Of a stretch of DNA of 64,000 bases, positions 29,296 to 38,362 are shown piece by piece; the first letter of the stretch is position 1, and each line of letters opens with the position of its first letter. The notes beneath the pieces are model-generated. The model ran no database searches. It saw nothing but the letters and a program-made list of their open reading frames with translations, and was not told the DNA's origin. Origin of the DNA: Desulfobacteraceae bacterium (GTDB lineage: Bacteria > Desulfobacterota > Desulfobacteria > Desulfobacterales > SKZT01); assembly GCA_011389745.1 (NCBI GenBank), contig JAABTQ010000007.1:62001-126000 (forward strand). The letters are read 5' to 3'. The position numbers and the translations under genes were made by a program.

Positions 29296-29375
29296 CGTCA
29301 TGCCGGACTTGATCCGGCATCCAGAAAAACCAGCTTCTTGAATCCACCTGGATTCCGGCCTCCGCCGGAATGACG
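29296..29375. repeat. Palindromic CGTCATGCCGG-type intergenic repeat
   Basis: The left arm begins CGTCATGCCGGACTTGATCC and the right arm is its imperfect inverse, ending CCGGAATGACG, with a CTGGAT junction between. Two related copies lie at 52103 and inside the element at 58800-58938. It can form a long hairpin and resembles the dispersed repeats common in Desulfobacterota genomes. The rest of the 526-base gap after etfA holds only the frameshifted small ORF. Confidence 0.65.
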
Positions 29376-29514
29376 ATACAAAAAGATCGATAATGATTGA
29401 TTCCAGGCAGTTATGAAAACTTAAGACTGTTAAGTTATGATGTCGATTCCAGCAATAGAGTTCGAGGAGGCCTGGAACAATCGTGAAGTGGTTCAATTGG
29501 ATGATCTTAAACTA

Positions 29515-30078
29515 CTAAAGAGTTTTAATAATCGGCAGCATTCTTTTAAAATCAGTGGTTCCGGCCTTTAACAGCAATTCAAAAATAAGCATTTCAGCAC
29601 TGGTGATCACTGCTCCGGCTTTTTTGAGCCGATTTATTCCGATAGCTTTATTGAGGTCCGTTCTTGCCGATATGGCATCGGTAACCACATGAACATCGTA
29701 TCCCTCCTGAATGGCCTGTGCTCCGGTTTGAAAAATGCAAACATGGGATTCGATACCTGACAGGATAATTGTTTTTTTCCCTGTTTCTGTGATAGCTTTT
29801 CGGACAGCTTCGTTGCCGAGGCAACTGAATTCCGTTTTGTTCAGTACTGGGCTTTCCGGGGATTTTTGAATCAGTGATCGATCGAATTTTCCAAGTTTTT
29901 CAGCATTGTGTTCCGTGAAAAAGATAGGAATTTCCAAGGCATTTGCAAGATCGATAAGGGCTTGGATTTTTTTTATCACCCTGGCTTTTTCCACACAAAG
30001 ATCAAACATTACTTTTTGAATATCAACAATAAGTAGTAAAGCATCCCTGCGGTTTATGAAACGGCCATGAATGTTCAT
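29515..30078 (-). CDS. Isochorismatase-family cysteine hydrolase
   Basis: This is a 187-residue hydrolase of the isochorismatase/nicotinamidase fold. The presumed triad is Asp19 (VDIQ), Lys81 (NKTEFSC) and Cys114 (ESHVCIFQT). The family acts on isochorismate, nicotinamide, N-carbamoyl compounds and similar substrates; the sequence does not identify which. GGAGGA lies five bases before the ATG. The gene follows the DUF255 gene by 18 bases, so they are probably cotranscribed. Confidence 0.88.
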   Translation of the reverse strand: MNIHGRFINRRDALLLIVDIQKVMFDLCVEKARVIKKIQALIDLANALEIPIFFTEHNAEKLGKFDRSLIQKSPESPVLNKTEFSCLGNEAVRKAITETGKKTIILSGIESHVCIFQTGAQAIQEGYDVHVVTDAISARTDLNKAIGINRLKKAGAVITSAEMLIFELLLKAGTTDFKRMLPIIKTL

Positions 30079-30096
30079 TAAGTCCTCCGTGATCAG

Positions 30097-32187
30097 CTAA
30101 TCTTTGGTTTTTTCAATCATGGAAGCCAATTCTTTCGGATCCGTAGTGGGCGAGCCACAGGCAAAGTCAGTGCACACATAGGCTGTTGTTTTGTCGGCAA
30201 CCGGTTTTATCGGTGCGGTAAAAGGGGCAATTTCAATTAATTGTTTTTCATTTTGGGAATTTTTCAAAAAAACGACCATATTGGGTGCATATTTATTGTC
30301 CAGAACCGAGAGCATCTTTTCAGTATCCGGGGATGTTGTTTCTCCGGCAATAACGACTTCGTGTTTTTTACCCACAACAAATTCCAGGCCGCAAAGAAAG
30401 TAAGAAAAAGCAGAAAGCTGTTGGTTGATAGAACCGGCAAAAGCGCTGACCATTTCTTCGGCATATTTTTCCCATCGGGTATTGCCTGTTAGTCTTGACA
30501 GAAGCAGAAGGTTTGAAAAAGCAATAGAGTTTGCAGAGGGAATAGCTCCGTCGTAGAGTTCCTTTGGCCTGGCAGGAAGTTGTTCCGCTGTTTTTGATGT
30601 CAGATAAAATCCGCTGTTTTCATGATCCCAGAAGTTTCCCAACATCTGCTCCTGTAAATCAATTGCACGTTGGATATATTCCGGCTCAAAAGTGGCGCGG
30701 AACAGTTCTATAAGACCCAGGATATAAAAGGCATAATCATTGGCATTGGCCTGAATACCGGATTCTTCGTCGCGGAAACGATGAAGCAATGCTCCGGTTT
30801 CATCTGTTAACCGCCGTTGGATAAACGCGGCTGATCTTTTTGCTGCTTCTATATAGGAATAATTTCCGAGAATTCTTGAGCCCATGGCAAGGGCTGCAAT
30901 CATCAGACCGTTCCAGTCGGTCAGAATTTTGTCATCTTTTAAAGGGGGCGTTCTTTTTTTTCTGATATGAAAAAGTGTTTCTCTTGTTTTTTCCCACCGG
31001 TCAGCAAGATCTGTTTCTTCCATTTCAAGCTTTTCAGCCCATTCGGAAAAGGAACGTGTAAGATGCAAAATATTGCTGCGGGTTTTTTTGCCTGTGGCTT
31101 CATCTGAAAAATTACCCTGTGAATTCAGATTCATGAATCGTTGCCACAACTTTCCGCGTTCAGCTCCCAAAATGGCATTGAATTCATGGGTGCTCCACAC
31201 ATAAAATTTCCCTTCTTCACCCTCGCTGTCGGCATCCTCGGCAGTAAAAAAACCGCCTGTATCAGAGGTCATATCCCGCAGAACGTATGTAAAAATATCA
31301 TCGGCGGTTTTGGCATAGAAGGAATCCTGGGTGATCTGATAGGCCTCCAGATAAGCTATGGCCAATAGTGCCTGATCGTAGAGCATTTTTTCAAAATGGG
31401 GAAGAAGCCACACCTTATCTGTGGAATAACGGTGAAAGCCGAATCCTACATGGTCCCAGATACCACCCAGACGCATGGTTTTCAATGTTTTTCGGACCAT
31501 AATCATGGCTTTTTCCTCACCGGTTCGATGATAGTATCTAAGAAGAAAAAGCATCCGATGGGGTGTCGGAAATTTGGGGGCCGAGCCGAAACCACCGTGT
31601 TCTTCATCAAAACTGCTTTCAAGTTCTTCATAAGCTGTTTTCAATATGGATTCATCTATTATTTCCCCGGTCCACTGAAAATCGAATGCTTTGCCAAGAT
31701 GACTGGAAATTTGTGCTGCGGAATCACTGATTTTGTCCCGGTCTTTTTCCCAGAGGGACTTGATCTGTTTGCAAATGTCGATAAGCCCGGGTCTTCCGAA
31801 TCTTGAATTTTTTGGAATATAAGTGGCTGCAAAAAATGGCTTCTTATCAGGGGTCAACAGGACTGTAAGCGGCCATCCTCCCCGTCCGGTGAGCATCTGG
31901 CAGGCTGCCATATACACCGAATCAATATCAGGACGCTCTTCCCTGTCCACCTTGATGCAAATAAAAGTATCGTTTAAATAGCCGGCTGCTTCTTCATCTT
32001 CAAATGATTCTTTCTCCATCACATGGCACCAGTGGCAGGCGGCATATCCAACGGAAAGAAAAATGGGTTTATTATCTGTGTCGGCTTTTTCAAAAGCCTC
32101 TTCGCACCAAGGATACCAATCCACAGGATTTTGAGCATGCTGGATAAGATACGGGCTTTTTTCGCTTATTAAATGGTTGGGTGCCAT
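30097..32187 (-). CDS. DUF255 thioredoxin-like protein (YyaL/SSP411 family)
   Basis: This 696-residue protein has an N-terminal thioredoxin-like domain (DUF255) with the redox motif Cys51-His-Trp-Cys54, preceded by the family start [17 protein letters not shown]. The remaining 500 residues form an alpha/alpha-barrel-like region similar to six-hairpin glycosidases or epimerases ([33 protein letters not shown]). Length and layout match the family, which is widespread from bacteria to human SPATA20 but poorly characterised. No signal peptide is visible, so it is probably cytoplasmic. GGAG lies eight bases before the ATG. Confidence 0.9.
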   Translation of the reverse strand: MAPNHLISEKSPYLIQHAQNPVDWYPWCEEAFEKADTDNKPIFLSVGYAACHWCHVMEKESFEDEEAAGYLNDTFICIKVDREERPDIDSVYMAACQMLTGRGGWPLTVLLTPDKKPFFAATYIPKNSRFGRPGLIDICKQIKSLWEKDRDKISDSAAQISSHLGKAFDFQWTGEIIDESILKTAYEELESSFDEEHGGFGSAPKFPTPHRMLFLLRYYHRTGEEKAMIMVRKTLKTMRLGGIWDHVGFGFHRYSTDKVWLLPHFEKMLYDQALLAIAYLEAYQITQDSFYAKTADDIFTYVLRDMTSDTGGFFTAEDADSEGEEGKFYVWSTHEFNAILGAERGKLWQRFMNLNSQGNFSDEATGKKTRSNILHLTRSFSEWAEKLEMEETDLADRWEKTRETLFHIRKKRTPPLKDDKILTDWNGLMIAALAMGSRILGNYSYIEAAKRSAAFIQRRLTDETGALLHRFRDEESGIQANANDYAFYILGLIELFRATFEPEYIQRAIDLQEQMLGNFWDHENSGFYLTSKTAEQLPARPKELYDGAIPSANSIAFSNLLLLSRLTGNTRWEKYAEEMVSAFAGSINQQLSAFSYFLCGLEFVVGKKHEVVIAGETTSPDTEKMLSVLDNKYAPNMVVFLKNSQNEKQLIEIAPFTAPIKPVADKTTAYVCTDFACGSPTTDPKELASMIEKTKD

Positions 32188-32257
32188 TTTTTATCTCCAA
32201 AAAAATAAATTCAATTAGAAACAATTCCAAATCAAAATATATCATTTTTGAAATGTA

Positions 32258-33874
32258 TCAGTTTTGCCTTTTTCGTTCAATATGATAATAAGGAGGCAAC
32301 GTTTTTATGCGTCGGTCTTCTATATGTTTTCCCACTGTAAAATGGTAGAGGCTCTGAAACCGGTTGTCCGATAATCCCAAAATGTCGTGGACCGCATCAT
32401 CAAAAAAACATCCGATACCTGTACCTCGAAGCCCGTGGCTCTCAGCCTCCAGGTAAAGGACCTGTCCGATCATACCGGTTTCCCAAAAAAGATTGCGATA
32501 ATTATATGGATGACTTTCAATTGGATCTCGAAATTTTGCAATCATACCCAAGGAAAAAATGCTGTCACCGGCAATCTCCTGATAACAGCTTACCCTGGCG
32601 GCTACCTTTCGAAAATTGCCGGCTTGTAAAAAATACAACGGGAATCCTTCGCGAACGGTTTGCCATAAAAAATCAACCTGGGTCAGAGAGCGAATTATGT
32701 CTTGATCTTCCTCGTTTCTGAAGAAAAAATAGAGTCCCTTTTTAAGTCCTTCAACATTGTGGACAAAGAGCAACAAATGCACGCAGGCGGGTGATAGTTC
32801 AACATCAAATGGAGCTATATTCATTCGGGGAAGTGTTTTATCCAGCATGGCAATAAATTGCTCCTGGGTAATAAACCCGTTTGGGTCGAATCCTGTGGCG
32901 CTTCTTCGCTGACGGATAATTCGTGATGCTGTCAAATCGGGAATGGTCTCCGTGAAAAAAGGTGGGGTATTTTTTAAAGAAAGTTCAAAGGATTCGGTTT
33001 TCGGTTTTTTTGTTCTCCTGCCTGCAAGATCAATCATTTCCCAGTTGAAATGGTCCGGGCTCAGAGTATTAGGCGTTCCGAAAAAATCAAGTTCGGCAAA
33101 ATCTTTTAAAATTGCTTCTGAGAGATTTCGCGATGCCGGCATTTGTGAGAATTGAAACACATAACATAAAAAATCAGGGTGTTCTTCTTCCATATGGGGC
33201 CATTGCGCCTTATCAAATCCGAGCACTGTCCTGATATCATCATCGGATAATGCGTTTAAATAAATCACTTTCCATCCGAAAAGATTGGCCGAGAAACTCA
33301 GACAGGCCAGAGCATGTCCCGCATCATGGTTGCAATAGCGGAAAGCCCTTTCACCATATTTCCACGATTCCCGCCAAAATATTGAACTTATGCCTATCAA
33401 AAAACCTGGTGTATGAAAATGACGCATTATTTTGTCCCAGAGGTCCGGAGATAAAATAGCGCGAGGTTCGATGGTATGCAAAAATGAATTGTAATGATAT
33501 ACGCCTGAATCCAAACCTTTAATGGATGGAAGAATCAGATGAGCTTCGCTAGGATGAAGGTTACCGCTTGAGGGATTGATCCGAAGAGACCACCGACTGC
33601 CGGGCACTCCTTTCCAGGCGGAAAGCCCTAAGGAAAGTTCAAGAAAACCCGCCACATTTTTCAGTCCAAATGGCTTTTCAGGATTTTTATTTCGTAAATA
33701 CAGATCCGGGTAGCCTCCATCAGGGTCATCTTCTAGTAAAGGCAGGGAGATCGGTGATCGGCCTTCATAATGCCTGAAAGGTTCAGGCTGATTGGTCCAG
33801 TCCATATATCCTAATGACCTGGCAGATCTGTGGTAATGGTGTTTGGTGGCATCGTGATATTCAAAAATGGTCAT
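32258..33874 (-). CDS. SagB/ThcOx-like double nitroreductase-fold oxidoreductase
   Basis: This 538-residue protein has two nitroreductase-like halves, one with RSARSLGYMDW and the SLRINPSSGNLHPSEAHL segment (about 15-260), the other starting near 305 (RIIRQRRSATGFD). The SSGNLHPSEA pattern is typical of SagB/ThcOx flavin dehydrogenases. Some members oxidise azolines in RiPP natural products; many free-standing ones have no known role. No YcaO cyclodehydratase or precursor peptide is visible nearby, so azole synthesis is not supported. It is separated from the next nitroreductase gene by 11 bases. Confidence 0.82.
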   Translation of the reverse strand: MTIFEYHDATKHHYHRSARSLGYMDWTNQPEPFRHYEGRSPISLPLLEDDPDGGYPDLYLRNKNPEKPFGLKNVAGFLELSLGLSAWKGVPGSRWSLRINPSSGNLHPSEAHLILPSIKGLDSGVYHYNSFLHTIEPRAILSPDLWDKIMRHFHTPGFLIGISSIFWRESWKYGERAFRYCNHDAGHALACLSFSANLFGWKVIYLNALSDDDIRTVLGFDKAQWPHMEEEHPDFLCYVFQFSQMPASRNLSEAILKDFAELDFFGTPNTLSPDHFNWEMIDLAGRRTKKPKTESFELSLKNTPPFFTETIPDLTASRIIRQRRSATGFDPNGFITQEQFIAMLDKTLPRMNIAPFDVELSPACVHLLLFVHNVEGLKKGLYFFFRNEEDQDIIRSLTQVDFLWQTVREGFPLYFLQAGNFRKVAARVSCYQEIAGDSIFSLGMIAKFRDPIESHPYNYRNLFWETGMIGQVLYLEAESHGLRGTGIGCFFDDAVHDILGLSDNRFQSLYHFTVGKHIEDRRIKTLPPYYHIERKRQN

Positions 33875-33885
33875 TTTTTTAACGT

Positions 33886-34428
33886 TTAAAAAGTATTATT
33901 ATGAACAAACTCTGAAATTTCTTTTCTTTTAGGCGGATTGGATACTTTTGCCGGATATCCCATGGGGATAAGAACCACTAATTCAAATCCGTCAGGAATG
34001 TTTAAAATTGCTTTTGCTTTATCATGATCAAACAGTCCTACAATGACTGTACCGAGTCCTATATGATGGGCGGTCAGGCAAAGGTTCTGGGTAGCAAGTC
34101 CCAGGTCGAACATGAACCAGTCCCCGAATTTGGTGACAACCTGGTCTTTGTAAAAACCTGTAGTCTTGAGTTTTCCGCATATTGCCAGTACTACCGGGGC
34201 CGAGGTGATCGCTTTGGTTGCAGGATTTTTGGGCGATATGGTTTCCTGAAGTTTTTCTTTTATGGACTGATCCGTTACGACCACCACATCCCAACATTGG
34301 GTATTGGCCCAGGAAGGAGCCCATTGGACCGACTCGAGTACCTTGTTAAGAATTTCATCTGAAATCGTTCTGTTTTCATAGTTGCGTACGCTTCGTCGTT
34401 CTTTAATAATTGACATTAATTCCGTCAT
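33886..34428 (-). CDS. Nitroreductase-family FMN oxidoreductase
   Basis: This is a 180-residue single-domain nitroreductase. It has the FMN phosphate-binding start IKERRSVRNYEN, the WAPSWANTQCWDVVVV strand and a GTVIVGLFDHDKA plus PMGYPA end. Such enzymes reduce nitro compounds, quinones or flavins with NAD(P)H; the substrate is not evident. The ATG at 34428 is preferred because AAGGAG lies seven bases before it; a start six codons earlier would place the Shine-Dalgarno sequence inside the coding region. It is probably cotranscribed with the SagB-like gene. Confidence 0.9.
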   Translation of the reverse strand: MTELMSIIKERRSVRNYENRTISDEILNKVLESVQWAPSWANTQCWDVVVVTDQSIKEKLQETISPKNPATKAITSAPVVLAICGKLKTTGFYKDQVVTKFGDWFMFDLGLATQNLCLTAHHIGLGTVIVGLFDHDKAKAILNIPDGFELVVLIPMGYPAKVSNPPKRKEISEFVHNNTF

Positions 34429-34477
34429 TGATTTGCTCCTTTGCATATCAAAATTTCAAATTGAAAACTCATTGATA

Positions 34478-34657
34478 CTAACCTTTAAATTTGGGATCCC
34501 GCTTATGGCAAAAACAGTCTTTATCATCACATATATTACAGATATAGCCGGTATCCGGTTTTTCCTCCGGTCTGGATTGTCCCTTTTGCAAATAGAATAA
34601 AGTACCTATAACAATGAGTCCTGTCAGCAAACAAATCAGAATAAAAAAACTTGTCAT
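34478..34657 (-). CDS. Small Cys-rich single-span membrane protein, 59 aa
   Basis: The minus strand encodes 59 residues: a hydrophobic segment at about 4-23 (ILICLLTGLIVIGTLFYL), a short charged linker, then a tail with CNICDDKDCFCH, that is Cys40, Cys43, Cys48, Cys50 and His51. GAGGA lies six bases before the ATG. The tail could bind a metal or an FeS cluster on one side of the membrane. I do not know the family. The coding call rests on the ribosome binding site, the membrane span and the clustered cysteines. It lies between the nitroreductase and the epimerase genes in the same direction. Confidence 0.65.
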   Translation of the reverse strand: MTSFFILICLLTGLIVIGTLFYLQKGQSRPEEKPDTGYICNICDDKDCFCHKRDPKFKG

Positions 34658-34701
34658 GGTTTTTCCTCATAAAACGAATGCGTATGGGATGGTTGTATCC
34701 A

Positions 34702-35601
34702 TTAACTTTGATTTACAATATCTTTCAGTGTGTCAATTAACTCCGGGTACCTGAAATCATATCCGGCCTTAAGCAGCCTTTTGGGTATGGCTCTGCAGGA
34801 ATTTAGAAGGGTTTCGCCGAATTCTCCGGCAAAAAGCCGAATCAGAAATGCCGGTGCCGGCATGATTGCAGGACGATTCACTACCTTTCCCAATGATTTT
34901 GCAAATTCGATATTTCTGATCGGCTCGGGTGCCGTGAAATTAAAGGCGCCTTCAACTTCAGGATGTTCCATAATGAAGATGGATGCATGAACAATATCAT
35001 CAATATGAATCCAGGGAAACCATTGTTTTCCATCTCCAAGGCTACCTCCGAGAAAAGATTTATAAGCGGGTATCATTTTTTCCATTGCTCCGCCGTTTTT
35101 GCCCAGCACGATACCAAAGCGGGTGACAGCAACCCGGGTTCCTTTTTTACCGGCTGCCATGGCTTCATTTTCCCAGTCTATACCGACTTTCGAAAGGAAA
35201 TCATTGCCCGGAGATGTATCTTCGGTGAGTATATCATCCCCCCTGTCCCCGTAGTAACCCACTGCTGAAGTGCTGATGAGTATGGTGTTAGCGGAAAGCG
35301 CTTCCACCAAATTCCGGGTAGTAAGAATTCGGCTGTCATAGATTTGTTGCTTGGCCTTTGCAGTCCATCGAGTGAATATGGATTTTCCTGCCAGGTTAAA
35401 AGCGACATCGCAGTCTTGAACATATTCCTGCCATTGCCCGGGTTTTGTGGTATCTGAGGAAATATAAGTAAAATTCTGATGATCAATACGTTTTTGAACC
35501 GGGGACATGCCTATGGATGAAACATGGTGACCTTTTTGCAGAAGATGGTTGGAAAGGTGAGACCCTACAAAACCCGTTCCTCCTGTGATAAATACCTTCA
35601 T
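34702..35601 (-). CDS. TIGR01777-family NAD(P)-dependent epimerase
   Basis: This 299-residue extended short-chain dehydrogenase matches the YfcH/SDR39U1 family. It has the nucleotide-binding loop GGTGFVGSHL, a Ser-Tyr active site region (STSAVGYYGDRG) and a C-terminal DUF1731-type segment (PAPAFLIRLFAGEFGE, RAIPKRLLKAGYDFRYP). Members are sometimes labelled cell-division inhibitor SulA homologues, without good evidence. The substrate is unknown. Confidence 0.92.
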   Translation of the reverse strand: MKVFITGGTGFVGSHLSNHLLQKGHHVSSIGMSPVQKRIDHQNFTYISSDTTKPGQWQEYVQDCDVAFNLAGKSIFTRWTAKAKQQIYDSRILTTRNLVEALSANTILISTSAVGYYGDRGDDILTEDTSPGNDFLSKVGIDWENEAMAAGKKGTRVAVTRFGIVLGKNGGAMEKMIPAYKSFLGGSLGDGKQWFPWIHIDDIVHASIFIMEHPEVEGAFNFTAPEPIRNIEFAKSLGKVVNRPAIMPAPAFLIRLFAGEFGETLLNSCRAIPKRLLKAGYDFRYPELIDTLKDIVNQS

Positions 35602-35716
35602 CCTTCCGACTCCTTAATTTAGTGGAATTTAATGAAAAACCGGCTTGATTAATAATAAAAAAGGCAACCTACGGATAAGTAAGTTGCCCGGGAATCTAAT
35701 TAAGAAAGAACTGTTG

Positions 35717-36013
35717 TCAGCAGGAGCATGATCCACAACTTGAACCGAAATCGTATCCGCAATCGATACGAAATCCGATAGGGGAAAAATCTACTTTAAT
35801 AGGTTTAACTTTTTCGAGAAATTCATTATTCACGACATATTGAAAACCTGAAATATCGTAAATGGTATCTTCTTCTTTTGGCTCATCCAGAGCCAGTGCA
35901 AGACTGGGGCCGCCTCATCCGCCCTCGTTAAGAAAAATTCGAATAGGTGACGGCTCCTTGCCTCTGAAATACTCGGCGATTTGATTTGACGCCGATTCTG
36001 TAACTTCTACCAT
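35717..36013 (-). CDS. HesB/IscA-like selenoprotein with in-frame UGA
   Basis: The minus strand reads 98 residues if the UGA at 35915-35917 is decoded as selenocysteine (residue 33). The context is LNEGG-Sec-GGPSLALALDE, the position of the first conserved cysteine in HesB/IscA FeS carrier proteins. The C-terminus has Cys85 and a CGSCSC tail. HesB-like selenoproteins are a known prokaryotic Sec family in Deltaproteobacteria. AAGGAGGA precedes the ATG by five bases and the frame is otherwise uninterrupted to the natural TGA. A hairpin follows the UGA (see next entry). Automated gene callers would split or miss it. Its role is probably FeS-cluster or redox related, inferred from family. Confidence 0.85.
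35893..35917 (-). promoter_or_regulatory. Candidate bacterial SECIS hairpin of the HesB-like gene
   Basis: Immediately after the UGA come seven bases, then a perfect 5-bp stem CCAGU/ACUGG closed by a CUUGC loop. Bacterial SECIS elements sit directly 3' of the UGA in the coding region, so the position fits. The loop lacks the classic GGUCU seen in fdh genes, so the exact fold is uncertain. Confidence 0.5.
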
Positions 36014-36124
36014 GATTCCTCCTTATAAAACAAATTGAGATAAAACAAGCAAATCCATATTGAAGGTAACTTATTCATCCATATAAGATTTGTCAATTGA
36101 AAGCAAACAATGCCTGCCAATGGA

Positions 36125-37279
36125 TTATTTCAATTTACCTAAAAAAGCGTTTGCAATGGTATTTTTCTGGATTTCTTTTGTGCCTTCATAAATTTCTGTT
36201 ATCTTGGCATCCCGGTAAAAACGTTCAACTTCATATTCGAGCATATATCCGTATCCACCCAAAAGCTGGATAGCTTCGTCAGCCACTTCCACCGCTGTTC
36301 GGGCCGCATACATCTTGGCCATGGAGGTCAGTTTGGGGTCAATTTTTCCCTGATCGAAATTCCAGGCGGCCTTATATGTGATAAGTTTTGCCAGTTCAAT
36401 CTTTGTGGCCATATCCGCAATTTTATGCTGAGAAACCTGGAACTGGCCGATTTTTTTGCCGAACTGTTCTCGTTGTCTGATATAATCTATTGCCCTGTCA
36501 AATGCTCCCTGGGCTGTTCCCAATGCTTGTGCCGCCACAAGAACCCGGCTCTCATCAAAAAATTCAAGAACCTGATAAAATCCTTTTCCCTCTTTTCCGA
36601 TCAGATTGTCCATGGGTACCCGAACATCTTTAAAGGTCACTTCGGCAGTAGACATCATGCGGATTCCCATCTTATCGCCGATTTCAGTCGCATTGACACC
36701 GGGACGGTCAGTTTCCACCAGAAACATGCTTTGGCCCCGGTGACTTGGTATGACAGTCTGATCTGTCTGACAAAGTACCGTAAAAAAACTTGCCAGGCAG
36801 CCATTGGTGATAAAGGTTTTAACTCCATTGATCACCCATTCGTCACCGTCTTTATCTGCCGTAGTATCCATTCGTGTAATATCCGATCCATGATCGGGTT
36901 CTGTAAAACAACCGCCGCAGAGCATTTCTCCAAGAGCAATCTTCGGCAAAAATTTTTCTTTCATTTCTTCACTGCCAAAGTGAAGAAGATTTTCCGCAGC
37001 AAAACCCGCGAGAACAACTGCGGCGCCTATTCCAGAATCCTTGCGGCAAAACTCTTCGGCGACCAGAATATTTTCAACAAGCCCCAGCCCCTGACCTTCA
37101 TATTTCTCCGGAAAATGAATGCCGATAAAACCGAGTTCTGCAGCTTTTTTCCAAATTTTTGTTGGGAACTCATGCTTTTTTTCCAGCTCTATTGCAAGAT
37201 CCTTGTCGAATTCGCCTTTTGCAAATTCCCTGGCTGCCTTTTGAATTTCTTTTTGAGATTTACTCAGTTCAAAATCCAT
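36125..37279 (-). CDS. Acyl-CoA dehydrogenase (short/medium-chain type)
   Basis: This 384-residue flavoenzyme has normal length for the family. Visible motifs are FTEPDHGSDI and the GVKTFITNG strand in the middle domain, REQFGKKIGQFQ, LLGGYGYMLEYEVER and EIYEGTKEIQ, giving Glu365 as the likely catalytic base. It would pass electrons to EtfAB. It is separate from the fad operon, and no copy of the 18-bp operator is seen upstream. AGGGG lies eight bases before the ATG. The substrate, such as butyryl-CoA or a branched acyl-CoA, cannot be assigned. Confidence 0.93.
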   Translation of the reverse strand: MDFELSKSQKEIQKAAREFAKGEFDKDLAIELEKKHEFPTKIWKKAAELGFIGIHFPEKYEGQGLGLVENILVAEEFCRKDSGIGAAVVLAGFAAENLLHFGSEEMKEKFLPKIALGEMLCGGCFTEPDHGSDITRMDTTADKDGDEWVINGVKTFITNGCLASFFTVLCQTDQTVIPSHRGQSMFLVETDRPGVNATEIGDKMGIRMMSTAEVTFKDVRVPMDNLIGKEGKGFYQVLEFFDESRVLVAAQALGTAQGAFDRAIDYIRQREQFGKKIGQFQVSQHKIADMATKIELAKLITYKAAWNFDQGKIDPKLTSMAKMYAARTAVEVADEAIQLLGGYGYMLEYEVERFYRDAKITEIYEGTKEIQKNTIANAFLGKLK

Positions 37280-37573
37280 TTTTATACCCCCTGTCCATTA
37301 AAATTTTTTTGGCTTATTAATTAAAAAAGGTAGCATAATCTTTTGGGACCTTGCAAGAGAACTGTGGGTGTTTTGAAGAAACTTTTTCTATCTCAGATTA
37401 AATATTATCTATGGGAAACGTTGAATATGGTTTGGATCTTAAAAGTTTCTTGACTGTCACCCTTAACTGTCTTAAATATCTTGAAAGAACAAAGGTTTCA
37501 GGTTCCAGGGTTTTGCAATCGGCAAAACAATTTGAGATAGAAAAATTAAATCGAAAACAGGGAGTTCAAAATT

Positions 37574-38326
37574 ATGGCATTTTCAATTGCATTAGCCGGC
37601 AAGGGCGGTACGGGAAAGACTACCCTTGCAGGCTTGTTAATAAAATATCTGCAGAAAAAGGGAAAAACCCCGATTCTGGCAGTCGATGCTGATTCCAACG
37701 CTAATTTAAACGAGGTGTTGGGAATGGAAGTTTGTGAAACCTTGGGTAATGCCAGGGAGGAAATGAAAAAAGGTCAGGTACCCGGAGGTATGACCAAGGA
37801 TATCTTTATGGACATGAAGCTACAGCAGGCGGTTGCGGAAGCCAAAGGATATGATCTTATCGTCATGGGCCAGCCTGAAGGGCAGGGGTGTTATTGTGCT
37901 GCAAACACGCTTTTATGCGGATTTTTGGAAAAACTGACCGATAATTATCCTTACATTGTCATGGATAATGAGGCCGGAATGGAACATATCAGCCGGCTGA
38001 CCACAAAAGATGTCAATGTCTTGCTTATTGTGGCGGATACTTCGCGAAGAGCCATTCAGGCAGCCATTCGAATCAATCAACTTGCCAAAGGTTTAAATAT
38101 CGGTGTGGAAAAAAGCTATCTGGTCATCAACCAGGCTAAAAATGGAGGCGCTCCTGATGCTGTTCTAAAGATGCTTGAAGATGAAGGTTTGGAGCTTATC
38201 GGCACAATTCCGGAGGATGATCAGGTTTATGAGTATGATCTGAATGGTAAACCCACCGTTGAAATCCCGGAGGACAGCCGGGCCGTCAAAGCTGCTTTTG
38301 AGATATTTGACAAAATTGTCAAATAA
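37574..38326 (+). CDS. cooC: CooC-type nickel-insertion ATPase
   Basis: This 250-residue MinD-family ATPase has the deviant Walker A GKGGTGKTT (residues 9-17), DADSN for Walker A' and the CooC signature Cys106-x-Cys108 (GCYCAAN), which binds nickel/zinc at the dimer interface. It matures the Ni-Fe-S cluster of carbon monoxide dehydrogenase/acetyl-CoA synthase. No CODH gene lies in this window, so it serves a distant locus. It starts the rightward run that leads to the acuC-like gene 36 bases later. Confidence 0.9.
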   Translation: MAFSIALAGKGGTGKTTLAGLLIKYLQKKGKTPILAVDADSNANLNEVLGMEVCETLGNAREEMKKGQVPGGMTKDIFMDMKLQQAVAEAKGYDLIVMGQPEGQGCYCAANTLLCGFLEKLTDNYPYIVMDNEAGMEHISRLTTKDVNVLLIVADTSRRAIQAAIRINQLAKGLNIGVEKSYLVINQAKNGGAPDAVLKMLEDEGLELIGTIPEDDQVYEYDLNGKPTVEIPEDSRAVKAAFEIFDKIVK

Positions 38327-38362
38327 CTCATAATACTTTTTCCATGATAGGTTGCTCAAAAC

